Shown here: positions 50,985 to 61,752 of the stretch, in pieces | Layout of the letters: each line of letters starts with the position of its first letter | How positions within the stretch are numbered: the stretch's first letter is position 1 | Assembly (NCBI RefSeq): GCF_032854445.1 | Contig: NC_088305.1 | Location: 4,195,152 to 4,259,151 of the forward strand | DNA: 64,000 nt | Source of the DNA: Liolophura sinensis | Lineage: Eukaryota > Mollusca > Polyplacophora > Chitonida > Chitonidae | Direction of reading: 5' to 3' | Notes under the pieces: model-generated | What the model saw: the letters and a program-made list of their open reading frames with translations, nothing else | Told to the model about the DNA's origin: nothing | Databases searched by the model: none | Translations under genes and position numbers: made by a program

Positions 50985-51240
50985 GTTTAAATCTAGAGCA
51001 GCTACGAGAGTGTGGTAACTGGCAAATGGGTACAGGTAAACGATGAAATACGGCCTCAATTTACCTCCGTTAGGTTTTTATTCCAAGTCTTCATGTAAAT
51101 GTCCCCATGCTCCATGGCTCAAGCAAAATTAGGTTAAAAAAATAGTGATGTTAACTGCAATTTATTAGACGCCATTGGCTATTTTACTGATTTATACATG
51201 ACGGCATAAGATTACGCTTCACCACCTACACACAAGATTT
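50985..51240 (-). repeat. dispersed repeat R, second half
   Basis: 'tagagcagctacgagagtgt', 'ggtaactggcaaatgggtac', 'aatttacctccgttaggttt' and 'ccatggctcaagcaaaatta' are R blocks in minus orientation. Confidence 0.65.
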
Positions 51241-51356
51241 CAGTAACAAGATTTCCTGGTGTGTTTTTTTTCTTTTCTTTTTAAAGACACTCTGTGTAGG
51301 CAATTTATTGGGTAATGTACATGTTGCCCTTTCAATGATCTGGCACAATGTGGGGC

Positions 51357-51984
51357 TGTAACACAGACGAGACGAGACAAATTATTTAGATGGCGTAGAA
51401 CTTTTAATGGAAGATGGCGGACAAACAGTCTCAATACAACGTATACAATGATATCACATCATAATTCCGGACAGAGTATTTCCCCCTGAATTAGAATGTC
51501 ATTGAGAGTTGCCTCCCCTGAATCGCTACAATCACTAGCGGGTTTATGTACACCCGTTCGAACATTGACTGAATTAAGTCACTTTGTTACACACGTAACT
51601 ACACTGAGCTCTTAGGGCTACTTGTGTCATGAATACAAATGCATCGAAGCTATGAACTCTGCCATACTAGTGTAGCATTATATGTCAGACTAATTCTAAC
51701 AAGGATTTAACGCTTTTGGGCTTGTAACAACAACAACACCTTGATAAACAGTAAGCGAACATGTACTTTTAGAGTTATGAACTATTCTTCCCAAAATATC
51801 TTCAAAGCTAACCGCATTATGTCAGTTTTTATAGATCAGCTTGGAACTACAACACAACAAGAACTAAATGGCGTGTTACCGAGGAGCAGATGGCTTCTTA
51901 ATCTTACCTGTAACACAGACGAGATGAGACAAATTATTCAGATGGCATAGAACTTTTAACGGAAGATGGCGGACAACCAGTGTC
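51357..51984. repeat. pair of 76-bp direct repeats 552 bp apart
   Basis: 51357-51432 and 51909-51984 both start 'tgtaacacagacgaga' and share 'gagacaaattatt' and 'tagaacttttaa' plus 'ggaagatggcggacaa', with few substitutions. TG at the start recalls LTRs, but the similarity stops after 76 bp and no retroviral-type coding sequence lies between them. Confidence 0.75.
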
Positions 51985-52303
51985 ATCCTCCCGATCAACC
52001 AATCAGAACGATCGTTTCACTTAGCGTCAACGCACATGTTGGGGATTCCTCTCCTGTGTAACACTTAAGAGTTATGTCCCTTAGAACAACATTGCTAGTT
52101 ACCTACGATCGCTACATACACATTTCTTCTTTTTAAACTGGGATAAGGCCAAATTTGTCTGCAGGCTATAAAGCATTGGCGTACAATTAAGCAATGATGG
52201 ATGGATTGAAGAAATAAAGAGCAGGGTTAATGCGGTAAAGTCACTTTACCTACCATGTGAAGGATATGAGAAAGGGTTGGTTTAATTTATATGGTATTAA
52301 CTT

Positions 52304-52505
52304 AGCTTAACTTGCATTAATGTCAACATTCATTAACAGCAGCTGGAGATCAGACAAGGTTGTAATTTAACACTCTAGATTGTTAATCATAGCCAAAACA
52401 TTTTGGCTTAACTTGCGTTAATGTCAACATTCATTAACAGCAGCTGGAGATCAGACAAGGTTGTAATTTAACACTCTAGATTGTTAATCATAGCCAAAAC
52501 ATTTT
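52304..52505. repeat. 102-bp tandem duplication
   Basis: Two adjacent units starting 'gcttaacttgc', nearly identical ('cattaacagcagctggagat', 'ttgttaatcatagccaaaac'), which suggests a recent duplication. Confidence 0.92.
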
Positions 52506-53029
52506 TCTTTTACTATATTTACTTTTTCATATCTGACAAAGCATGTGAATGAACGCCTACCTTTGTTTTTACAGTGCCAACCCTATATGTTCACCCCAGT
52601 TGAAATTTATGTGCCGCTTATTGGATGAATCTTTGTCCTGTAATATTAGTCTTCCTCCATTGCTTCTTGCATCAGTCTACACTACATTTTGATGCAGGGC
52701 GGGCAGGGAAATTAAAAGGAAAACTTCTTAAGTATAGCAGAAAGCTGGACATTGAAAAAAATTCTTGAGTATACCTTAAATATCCTTTTTTATTGCATTT
52801 CTTGCAAAGAATGATTTTCAACAAACATCTACCGGTATTAAATATGCTTCACATAAACTCCTTTGTTAACGTCACCATATGTATTACTTTATCTGACCAA
52901 ACATCACAAGAGACAAGGTTACAAAAGTAAACTCGAACTAAAAAGTTGTATGCAAACCTACGAGTGTTAAGAAATGGGTAACCTGCACATTGTTTACAGT
53001 TGAAAGAGGTTTTATACTCACAGACACAC

Positions 53030-53110
53030 TTGCAGCACGCACAAAACTCATAAACACAATATGCAGCACGCAGAAAACTCACAAACACAATGTGCAGAAC
53101 GCACAAAACT
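53030..53110. repeat. 29-bp repeat, three units
   Basis: 'gcagcacgcagaaaactcac' plus 'aaacacaat' in three imperfect copies at the 3' edge of the helicase remnant. Confidence 0.8.
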
Positions 53111-53537
53111 CAATATGTTTACTCTCTTTCTCTGCCTTGCAACCTTCTCTTTCTCTACAGTTTTGAAGTACTGAAAGTCCATTTCTGGAAGTTCAGTTTC
53201 AGAGGTAATGCCCTTAATCAGCTCCCTCGTGTTCTCTTCTTTTCCTGGTGTCATTGCGCGAACAGCAAAGAGTTGTCAGTGTGCTTCTCGGTTCTCTCGT
53301 CCCGCATGGGCAACTTCCTGCCAGTAGTCAAGGACTGTATTTGGGCCCCCCAATGGATGATGTCAAAAGCACCACCGAATATTTCCCTTTATATATGTCT
53401 AAAAATGTAACATAAAATATTATTCATTATCATTTTATATTTACTTTTTTGTGTGTTTGAAAACTATTAATAATAAAAACAAAAATAAAGCCATTTTTTT
53501 ATATAATATGTAACAAGAAGCTGAATTGAAGTGAAAC

Positions 53538-54032
53538 TTAAAGGAGAAGAAAACGTTAAAAAATGACACTATAGGCTGAAAAGAGCACATTTGTTTCTAT
53601 CTGGTGTTGCCTGCTGCATAGTTTGCGATTTTTGCTCATCATACACGTAAAGCCTGAAAACGGCATAGCTGTAAATCGCTGAGTCCATCGCGTCCTAATT
53701 GTCCTCCTAACACAGAAGACTTTAGGACTAGTTCTTAGGCAAAATGGAGTCGCCCACAACGGCTTTTGGCGCTGACTTTATTTATAATTTATCACCATGA
53801 TCGAGTCACACCTAAGACTCGCTTGGCGTTCAGCATGAAGGGGATAGTGCAACGACTGGTTGACCCGTATCAGTATAATGGTTCTGGCGGGGCTGCTTAC
53901 TTGCCTTCGGTCGTCTCAGTGAAGCAGCACTAATTTATCAAAAATTTTAGAATTTTTTGGCATGTACCTGTGAGGAAATGCATACTCTTTTCATTGGTAT
54001 TTGTTTGATATTTACATTTTCTTCTCCTTTAA
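53538..54032. mobile_element. TTAA-flanked MITE inside the helicase remnant
   Basis: The left end TTAAAGGAGAAGAAAA (53538-53553) is the exact reverse complement of the right end TTTTCTTCTCCTTTAA (54017-54032). TTAA at both ends fits a piggyBac-type target. It has no transposase, and carries the SINE fragment 53795-53930. Confidence 0.8.
53795..53930 (+). mobile_element. SINE family 2 fragment with a perfect 10-bp target duplication
   Basis: 'cgagtcacacctaagactcg', 'gcttggcgttcagcatgaag' and 'ttacttgccttcggtcgtct' through 'cagtgaagcagcac' come from the middle of family 2. TAATTTATCA at 53785-53794 and 53931-53940 flank it exactly. Neither the tRNA head nor the CACTCACTC tail is present. Confidence 0.85.
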
Positions 54033-54586
54033 TATGAACATTTGTATCGACGGTGCTGTACTTTACCATATTCAAAACGGCTGACTACCTTGCTAATTCC
54101 TGTTGACAGCATTCTTTTAGACTGTTAAATGCTACTTATGTTTTTCTGTGGAATATTTTCCCTGATGGACTTCCACCTGCGGTGTCAGAGGGCAAACAAC
54201 CAAAGCAATGTGGTTCCCACTTGACATGAGTTTCTGTAGGTCCATCACAAGAGGGATAGGGCTATAGACGTCCGACATTCCAAATCCTGTAGCAGCAACA
54301 ACAACAACGTTTTCATCGCCCAGAAAGAGCATTAACGTCTTTATATGCTCGTATTTTTATGGGAAGTTTATCCTCTTCAGCAAGCTCCAAACTCATTTTC
54401 TAGCCACAGTCTAATTTTACACTTCACTTCACCGCTCTCTCTCGCAAGTGATCGAAACCGCGGCAAACTGGCAGCCGACATAGTGGAAGTAGTGTCAAAA
54501 AAGTATTTAGTTTGTGAATTTGTGTTGTTATTACGGATAGTAGTTGGTTCGGTGAGGAACAGAAGAGATTTGTTGATGGTGATCAT

Positions 54587-55369
54587 TCGATTGACATCGA
54601 CGCTAGGGAAGATTTAATACGCGTATGAAAATGCAATAATAATTCCTTTCCGTCGATCTGACACACTAGAAGCAGTTTCACTCCCAACACCTGGCGTTGC
54701 CGCAACTAATCGGAAATCCTGTTCACCTGTTCAGATATCATACGCGTTTTTATAAATTTTGCAGTTTATTAGAGTTTCATTTTCATTTTTATGTGATAAA
54801 AAAGATCAGAACATGGAGAACATAAAAAGGTGAAATGGCCAAATTTTATCTCGGACTTTCTAATTGCATTGAAACAACAATCATATAAATATAATTCGCA
54901 TGCAAGCTGTCAGGCTAAATGGACAATTCAGGTCAATAATCGCAAGACTGTTGACAACTTTTTTTTTACCATAACCTCCCCCCTCCCCCTCCCAACAGCT
55001 TTACAATGTATGGGATGAGGTAGGACAGTTACAGACATAAGAGGGAGAGGGGGAACTGGTTATTATTTGTGTCGCTTTATTTGTGTCAATCGGATGACGA
55101 CCAAACCACAACAGCTCTTACCAGAGATTTGTCAGCTATGTCTGGCTCGATGTCAACCACAGGGTCGTCGGTCTGAGATGGCTAGGACTGTCCTAGTAAT
55201 ATATTTCTAGCCCCTTGGGGATATACTCATATCATGTGGGTCAATACCCCCTGGTAGAACACACCTAAGACAATTTGAGCACATTTTGGCACATATGTGT
55301 TGAAGCCGAACACGACCAGTACATCAAGTACAAGGCTATTATTACGCAATAGAACCCTACATACAGACC
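54587..55369. other. no gene seen
   Basis: No exon or shared repeat supported. Confidence 0.3.
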
Positions 55370-55490
55370 AGGAGCAGATTCCACAAAGACATTTCTGACA
55401 TAAGCCAAAATGTGGAGTACGAAAAAATGGATCGTAAAGAATTTTTGAATTTTGACGTAAGAAGGTAACGGCTTTGTGGAATCGGCCCCA
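55370..55490. mobile_element. MITE with GATTCCACAAAG inverted ends
   Basis: 'gattccacaaag' at 55377-55388 pairs with 'ctttgtggaatc' at 55472-55483. The outer bases ('ggagca' and 'ggcccc') partly match. About 120 bp, non-coding. Confidence 0.7.
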
Positions 55491-55554
55491 GGGCCTAGTT
55501 GTCTGCTAAATTGGCCTTCAGTAGGTACCGAAGCCTAACTGGAAGCTAACGGAT

Positions 55555-55702
55555 ATTTATTTTTTTATTTGATTGGTGTTTTACGCCGTACTCAGGAATA
55601 TTTCACTTATACGACGGCGGCCACCATTATGGTGGGTGGAAACCAGGCAGAGCCCGGGGGCAAACGCACGGCCACGGTTGCTGACAGACCTTCTCATGTA
55701 CC
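55555..55702 (-). mobile_element. SINE family 1, 3' half, well preserved
   Basis: 'atttgattggtgttttacgc', 'cgtactcaggaatatttcac', 'ttatacgacggcggccacca' and 'gcagagcccgggggcaaac' match closely. Confidence 0.85.
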
Positions 55703-57254
55703 GAGGTGATAAGCAGGATCGTTTTGGAAGCGATTAATGACAGAGACAGCGGTCTGGTTTGCAAAGTCTGAAACGGCCGTAGAGAGAGTTCTAAACTCTG
55801 AAAGATCGACACGGAGAGTTCCAAACACTGAAAAGGTAGAGGGGAATGTTACAAGGCCTGCAACAGTATAGGAACGAGTTTTAAACTGTTCGTTGCTACA
55901 GTCTTTTACTTTGCACAATGGCATAGATAACATCTTGGGCCACACAACTGACGAACCCTTAGGACATGCATACATGCCCTTAGGTTTGAGTATATCAACA
56001 CATACGGCAAAATGACAGACAAGATCCGACGATCTGACAAAGCAATGTTTGTGCTAACAGTATTATCGGTATTAAAATGACACCTGTACCTATCCGAATG
56101 TTTTTGCTGTTGCCACCTCCGGACACAGTCAATTCATTGTTTATCCAGTGCCATAGGTAGTTGCAAGGCGACTTTTAAGACACAACTGTCCATAGCGCTT
56201 TGCCGATCTTACTACAGTCCCGTGCTTGTGGCCGGTGTGGTCTACAGGAACATCCATTGATTCATGTGCACCATGCATATGCACTATTGATTAAGTAATT
56301 TATTAGATCTGGACACTCTTTATTTATGTGACATTTTAATTCTGTAAAAGCCTTATTGTCAAACGCATTAAAGGTTATAACACCAACGTCTAATGTTACA
56401 TTTCTGTGATGTTGGCAGAAGACTTCCTTTCGCCGACAAGACTGACATGCCAGACGATTAATACATCTGTGCGGAGAACAATTGAGTACAGCGTTAAACC
56501 CCAAACACTCACTCTTTCACTCAGAGAACAACTGTTGATACCATAAAATCTAACCTGGTATCTCATTTGAAAATCTTAAGAACCCGTATTGGAATGGAAC
56601 AGTATAATATTTCTGAGCTAAAACATGAAGCTCTGTTGGGGTGGAGGTCGCAATCTTGGAAGATCTTCCTGATGAAGCTGTCTCTTCCGTCAATATTGTG
56701 ATTTCCTCTGTTAATTTCGAGTGCCAGTTTCTAACTGGTAAGTTACGATTAAAACGGAAACAAAATGAATGGAAATACTCGGGAGCCCACGGATTGGTCA
56801 GATTTTCACAACAGGTGGCTCAACCAATGGAGGCTCAAGATCATTCCAGCACTTCAGATGTATTATACCTATTAGTTCATTTCCGGTTGCCTTCACTCAC
56901 CTCTTGGAGATGAAGTAAGTCGAATTTTTATATGTCCAGATCATTCCAATATATACAAATAATTCCGAAGAGAAGACCCGAAATTATTTCAAATATGCGG
57001 ATATTTATAATGACGATTAAACGAATCTATGTTTATGCCACTTACGTTGACTTAGCACGAAGTATATGCTCAACACAGGAAAATTTAATTGAATTAAACA
57101 TGTGTAATTCTGTTGTTTGTCAGTATGTGGTAGAGAAAGGTATTAGAAAGCGGTTAAACAAAATGGAATACATGACACAATCTATACAAACAATAATTTG
57201 CCTTAATAGTCATTAACTTTTTTACACCTTACAATTATGATACATTAACTTTAA
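55703..57254. other. no supported gene; SINE family 2 tail at 56475-56522
   Basis: 'gagtacagcgttaaacccca' with CACTCACTC at 56484-56522 is a family 2 tail. ORFs at 56641-56913 and 56932-57216 have no recognised domain. Confidence 0.35.
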
Positions 57255-57495
57255 AAAATGATTTCTAGGCCTGTCAGGCAATATCTAGGACATACGGGTT
57301 ATGGGTTCAATACCGATCTCAGGCAGGGTAATTGTGGATTCCTCTCACTGACCGTAGAGTTTTGGAAACCTTAAGCAGTTGACCACGTCGTTTGTTCCGT
57401 CTAACGTTTGGTGAAGACAACGTATCTTCCACGAATATGGTTTATATGTTTGTGCGTCACGTGAGAATGAATGAATGAATGAATGAATGAATGGA
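57255..57495 (+). mobile_element. tRNA-headed SINE-like element with (AATG)n
   Basis: Head 'ggcctgtcaggcaatatcta' and B-box-like 'tgggttcaataccg', body 'ggattcctctcactgaccgt' and 'gttgaccacgtcgtttgttc', ending in (GAAT)n at 57468-57493. Confidence 0.5.
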
Positions 57496-57889
57496 TTATG
57501 ATTCTAGCGCCATTTTGGTAATATTTGAACCATATCGTGGTGAAAACGTGTTTTAACTAGGAAACAGTGAATGGTTTTCAATATCACAAAGAGAACATTC
57601 AAAGTTAAATAAAACGGACGGAAAAGTTTAAAATCAACGAATAAACCTCAGTTATGTTTCGAAATCACAATTTTTTATAACATTGTAATCACAAGAATAA
57701 ACGAGAATGACCGATACGGCACCTCTTTAAAACCAGGTGGTCCCAATAGACTTGTGCATCCCATTCACCTTGCCAATGGCGACGAATGTACTTTACATCT
57801 GCTAACTATCTTGCTTTGAATGGCTAAAATTCATGAGCGGATTTTTAAATTTATTATTTTCTGTTGTCTAAAGGCACGACAGTCATGCT

Positions 57890-58265
57890 GCAAAGATTCA
57901 TATATCAAGGCCAGGAGTACAGTCTATTCTTGAGTACGGCGTAAAACGGCAATCAAATAAATAAATAAATATATAAGAAGTGTGGTCCTTGACTCGACCG
58001 AAAAGACTGAAATTGAAGATAGAAGAAAATGAGGAGTGGTTAGCTACTCCAAGACAAACACAAACGCACCTCTGTCTCTATCTGTCGACCCATCACTATT
58101 CTCTATTGCGAGAGCGAGTCACTATACAGAGTAACTGCAAAGAAGCATATGTCAAGGCCAGGAGAATAGCCTATTCTTGAGTATGGCGTAAAACGCCAAT
58201 CAAATCAGTAAGGAGTATAGCCTCTGACGAAAAAGCTGAAGCTGATGATAGAAGAAAATGAGAAG
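57890..58265 (+). repeat. direct duplication including a SINE tail
   Basis: 57897-58037 and 58147-58268 share 'atcaaggccaggag', 'tattcttgagtacggcgtaa', 'aacg.caatcaaat' and 'gatagaagaaaatgag' in order. Each carries the family 1 tail, so a unit of about 250 bp containing a SINE 3' end was duplicated. Confidence 0.7.
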
Positions 58266-58789
58266 TGACCAGTTGGCAAGCCAGAGAAGGAGGATAGTCG
58301 TGAAAAGACATATAGATAAAGATTAATAGAACTGTATGCTATCACACAGCTTTAGATATATTTTTTGTCCATGATAATAATAGTATATGTACTAATAATT
58401 TGTGCTGTTAACGTTGCTTGGATCCACGCTGTTATATGCAGCGTTTTCGTGCCATTCCATCCAAGGGAAGCTGTTTCCATCAATCTAGAATCTGTAGAAA
58501 ATAATCTGAGCGGCCAGTTCATGCCACAGGTCGCATCATTCTAGACTTTTAGTTTTCATCCTACTAGGCAGAGTGATTTCTCCAAAATGTCTTTTTTTTG
58601 TTAAAAGGTTTTTAGTAAAATGTGAAATGGAAACGAAATCAGGTGACCCGTTAAAAAGCTCAAAGTAATAAAAGATATGTCTTGTGTTCAACACTGTTAC
58701 TGCTGGTTCCACAGTCTTTATCACAACTGGAGAAATTGAAGCCTGAAATTAGCGAATAATAACAATAGTCCTGACAATTTAAATACCTA
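58266..58789. other. no gene seen
   Basis: No supportable exon. Confidence 0.3.
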
Positions 58790-59245
58790 TAATAAAAGAC
58801 GACGACTGTGTGATAATTGTCAAATAGTCATACGCAAAATGTTTTTTTTTTTTTTTTTCTATTCGTGTAAATGATTTCTAAATATTAACTTAGACCTCCT
58901 AGCACTATGGTTTTGGAGTGAGTGAGTGTTTTGGGTTTAGCGTCGTACTTAACAATTTTTCAGTCATATGACGACGAAGGAATCCTTAGCGTGCATGTAA
59001 TGTGCTTCCTTGTTGCAGGACGGATTTCCACCGCTTTTTTACCTAGTGCTGCTTCACTGAGACGCCTTACCAAAGTCTTAGGTGTGACTCGACCCAGGAT
59101 TGACCCTGGATCTACCGCCCCCGAAGTTATCGGGGCCTACGCACCATGGTTTCAGCAGGATTAGGTAAAAACGCAACGATTATGATTGACGTCACTAACC
59201 AATATGTACTCACAGTGTTGTGTGGTCTTCACATTTAACACAAAG
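58790..59245 (-). repeat. dispersed repeat R split by a SINE family 2 insertion
   Basis: R blocks in minus orientation lie at 58800-58915 ('gacgactgtgtgataattgt', 'tagcactatggttt') and continue at 59140-59245 ('ggtttcagcaggattaggta', 'tgtgtggtcttcacatttaa'). GCACTATGGTT and GCACCATGGTT flank the inserted SINE as a probable target duplication. Confidence 0.75.
58917..59136 (-). mobile_element. SINE family 2 inserted in R
   Basis: It runs 'gagtgagtgagtgttttggg' (tail), 'cagtcatatgacgacgaagg', 'gcaggacggatttccaccgc', then jumps to 'gtcttaggtgtgactcgacc' and a short head 'tctaccgcccccgaagttat'. About 80 bp of the middle are deleted. Confidence 0.85.
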
Positions 59246-59268
59246 ATTACACGAAAACAACAAGGCCT

Positions 59269-59372
59269 TGAAGAACGTCGTTATATGATTGAAGAACGTC
59301 GGTGTATGATTGAAGAACGTCGTTATATGATTAAAGGACGTCGGTACATGATTGAAGAACGTCGGTATATTT
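59269..59372. repeat. 21-bp tandem repeat, five units
   Basis: 'attgaagaacgtcggtatat' plus 'g' five times with small changes, directly next to the palindrome at 59374. Confidence 0.93.
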
Positions 59373-59373
59373 A

Positions 59374-59532
59374 TAGGTTAATGGATTGTATGGTCCTGTA
59401 TGGACGAGTCCTGGGCGCCCAGGACGAGTAATGTGCTTCTCGTCCTGGGCGCCGGAAAGGGACTCGCAAGCTCGTCCCTTTCCTGGGCGCCCAGGACTCG
59501 TCCATACAGGACCATACAATCCATTAACCTAT
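59374..59532. repeat. long near-perfect palindrome (foldback)
   Basis: The outer arm 'taggttaatggattgtatgg', 'tcctgtatggacgagtcctg', 'ggcgccc' is exactly reverse-complementary to 59485-59532. The inner part holds 'ggaaagggac' pairing with 'gtccctttcc' and extra TCCTGGGCGCCCAGGA palindromes. The left arm has about 30 extra bases. GC-rich against an AT-rich surrounding. Confidence 0.92.
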
Positions 59533-59876
59533 TTATTATACACCCACTTTACCTACGTCAAAAACGTAAGTAAATAAACTCGAACGCTAAACAAGTTGGG
59601 TAAAACCGTGCTAATTATTTCATATCGCGTAACAATAGCGCATAGCGGGTTGCGGGTGAATATGGAATACTGAATACAGCACTTTCACTGGCTGACGGAA
59701 AACTGGGTCAGGCGCACGTGGCCAAAGCGGTATTTTACAAAAAGAGGTGTAAAGAAAAGGAATGCAGAAGTTTCAGGGAAAATTAAAAGTGCAGTTATTG
59801 AAAACTGCGCCACCGAACAGACTAGTGTAATCTTTACGGGATGGGGACGAAAGAGAAGTAGAGTTTGCTGACAAAG
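59533..59876. other. no gene seen; 3' side of the recombinase ORF
   Basis: Likely untranslated or element 3' sequence of the Crypton-type ORF; no terminal repeat was recognised. Confidence 0.3.
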
Positions 59877-60521
59877 TTAGCTGATTATCCTTGGGATTCT
59901 GAAGTTGATGGCATCGGAGTAGGGAAAACTTCGTTTCTGTGCACTTGAACTGACCGGCCGGGGGAGTGGAAGCGCGGGAGATGGTTGACTGAAGGCGCGA
60001 TTGCCCTGAAGTAAACTCGACATTTTCTTCTGCTCTACGTGATCTAATTTAGAATCATACTCCTGGATGCTAGCAAGGGATTTGTGTCCGGTGACCTGCA
60101 TAATTTTATGTGGAGCGAAGCCAGATTTTACAAGGGTTTGGACGGTTGTTTTTCGGACCGAGTGATTAGTTTTCCGGCCTTTCGGTCCATCAGCCTCGGC
60201 TGCCCTCTGCATTAGCTCTCCCAAACGATGCTCTCCCATTGGAGTGGAGTAATACCACACAGCTGCATCAGCTTTGAGGCGACATTCGTGAATTGGTGTG
60301 AGGTAGAAAGGACTGTCTGGAGACACAGATTTTTCAGGACGAGCTCGGGCGAACATCGGGTTGTGTCGTCTGCTTGTTGACAAACAAAAAGTAGTCCGTA
60401 CATTTGACGTCACAGTTACAACTGTCCAGTATATTAAAAATATTGGACAGTTGTGTTTACTACATAATATAGTAGGCGCTGGACACTTAGGTGTATAATA
60501 AGATTGAATACAATATAACAT
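59877..60521 (-). pseudogene. Crypton-type tyrosine recombinase, C-terminal half
   Basis: The ORF has 214 codons. Family-like sequence starts at about residue 61 (near 60340): RPEKSVSPDSPFYLTPIHEC, WYYSTPMGEHRLGELMQRAA, then GRKTNHSVRKTTVQTLVKSG, MQVTGHKSLASIQEYDSKLD. HxxR (H120, R123), GH (H146) and the nucleophile Tyr155 are all present, as in KIAA1958-like and Crypton recombinases that cut and rejoin DNA through a phosphotyrosine. The first catalytic Arg and the core-binding domain are missing, and residues 1-60 do not resemble the family, so it is 5'-truncated. A Ser/Pro-rich tail follows. It could be a dead Crypton or a domesticated exon. Confidence 0.8.
60418..60454. repeat. 37-bp inverted repeat at the 5' edge of the recombinase homology
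   Basis: 'acaactgtccagtatatt' and 'aatattggacagttgt' pair with one mismatch or bulge around a very short loop. Confidence 0.75.
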
Positions 60522-60589
60522 ACTACAAGATAAAGGGTCAAACAGAGCGGCATATTACAATTTAATTACCTTGGCAAGAAAGGAATTGT

Positions 60590-60955
60590 AGCTTTATTGC
60601 TGTTTCCTTTTGTGGCTTTATTGGGTGATTTTGCTCTTTCCTTTTGTGGTTTTATTAGGTGATTTTGCTGTTTCTTTTGTGGTTTTATTGGGTGGTTTTG
60701 CTCTTTCCTTTTGTGGCTTTATTTGGTAATTTTGCTGTTCCTTTTGTGGCTTCATTAGGTGATTTTGCTGTTTTTTTGTGGCTTTCTTGGGTGATTTTGC
60801 TCGTTCCTTTTGTGGCTTTATTTGGTGATTTTGCTCTTTCATTTTGTGGCTTTATTTGGTGATTTTGGTGTTTCCTTTTGTGAATTTATTGGGTGGTTTT
60901 GCTCTTTCATTTTGTGGCTTTATTGGGTGATTTTGCTGTTTCCTTTGTGGTTTGA
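60590..60955. repeat. minisatellite, about 25-33-bp units
   Basis: Unit 'ttttgctctttccttttgtg' plus 'gctttattgggtga' about eleven times with length variation. Lys/Gln/Pro and Phe/Leu-rich frames over it are artefacts. Confidence 0.95.
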
Positions 60956-61093
60956 ATTGATGATAAAGAAATACAAACAAGTTCCTAGCCAAGAGGAACA
61001 ACTATGGCAAATGCAGATTATAGCAATAATTACAAATAAATAAATAAATCAAATGGCACTGAAGAGTTAACGAAGATTTAATGTTTAAATAGA

Positions 61094-61099
61094 TTTATT
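61094..61099 (-). terminator. possible polyadenylation signal of peroxidase B
   Basis: TTTATT on the plus strand is AATAAA on the minus strand, about 650 bp past the stop codon at 61753. It is a position-based guess; nearer variants cannot be excluded. Confidence 0.2.
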
Positions 61100-61752
61100 T
61101 CAACAAGGTGTTATATCAAGAACACAGATATAATATAACAATAAATAATATTATATGTACATCACATGCATATAGAAAACGTGAGGAGCAATTCTTATCG
61201 TTTTCAATTGCCCGGCGCGCTTAAGTATTTACTAAAAGTTTTTACTGACACATAACATAGCACCCTCAGCACAAACCAAACATGATCAACGTCGTTGACT
61301 TCAGAATGCCACAAATTATGATACTGGCACACTTACGTCAAATGTAGTTATCTCCCCTTATCTCCTGAGCATGACTGGAATTTAATCTGGACAGTTAAAG
61401 CTGGACATATAAACCCAGGTTATCTCCCTTTATTGTTACATCATCCTAAGCATTACGAGTAGCATTCTATGACATGTGTTTTCTATGAAAAGAGCTAACA
61501 AGAAATTATTTTTTTGGTAACATAAACAGATACCTGTGTACCAGGTAAAATATTATGTCAGAATGCATTAAAACGGTATGGATAGAATCTTGTTTGCTTT
61601 CGTTAACAGATAGCAGACGAAATAACAGATAGCAGATGCAGTGTCCAAGCAGACATTGAAATAAATACGTAAATTAAAGGTGCCAGACGTCCAAGTACAA
61701 GCCCAATATCCACGGCAGTCTGTGTGTGATATGATACCGAGGCTCAACTCGA

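Larger units (their letters stand above)
53048..54586 (-). pseudogene. RecQ-like DNA helicase remnant, internally deleted
   Basis: At the right, on the minus strand, 54586-54340 reads MSAASLPRFRSLARESGEVK, then after a frame change EDKLPIKIRAYKDVNAL. After another, 54330-54133 reads LGDENVVVVAATGFGMSDVY with SPIPLVMDLQKL and ALVVCPLTPQVEVHQ, resembling RecQ motif I and Ia. Left of an inserted MITE, 53400-53254 reads DIIHWGA, then VLDYWQEVAHAGRE, resembling RecQ motif VI (hQe.GRaGRd), and 53254-53090 continues TPGKEENTRELIKGITSETE. The Walker A Lys is Met. Motifs II to V are absent between the two blocks. It cannot code a working helicase. Family assignment is by motif recall. Confidence 0.6.

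Noticed and set aside
60618-60842. Lys/Gln-rich minus-strand ORF
   Set aside because: Product of the 60.6-60.95 kb minisatellite.
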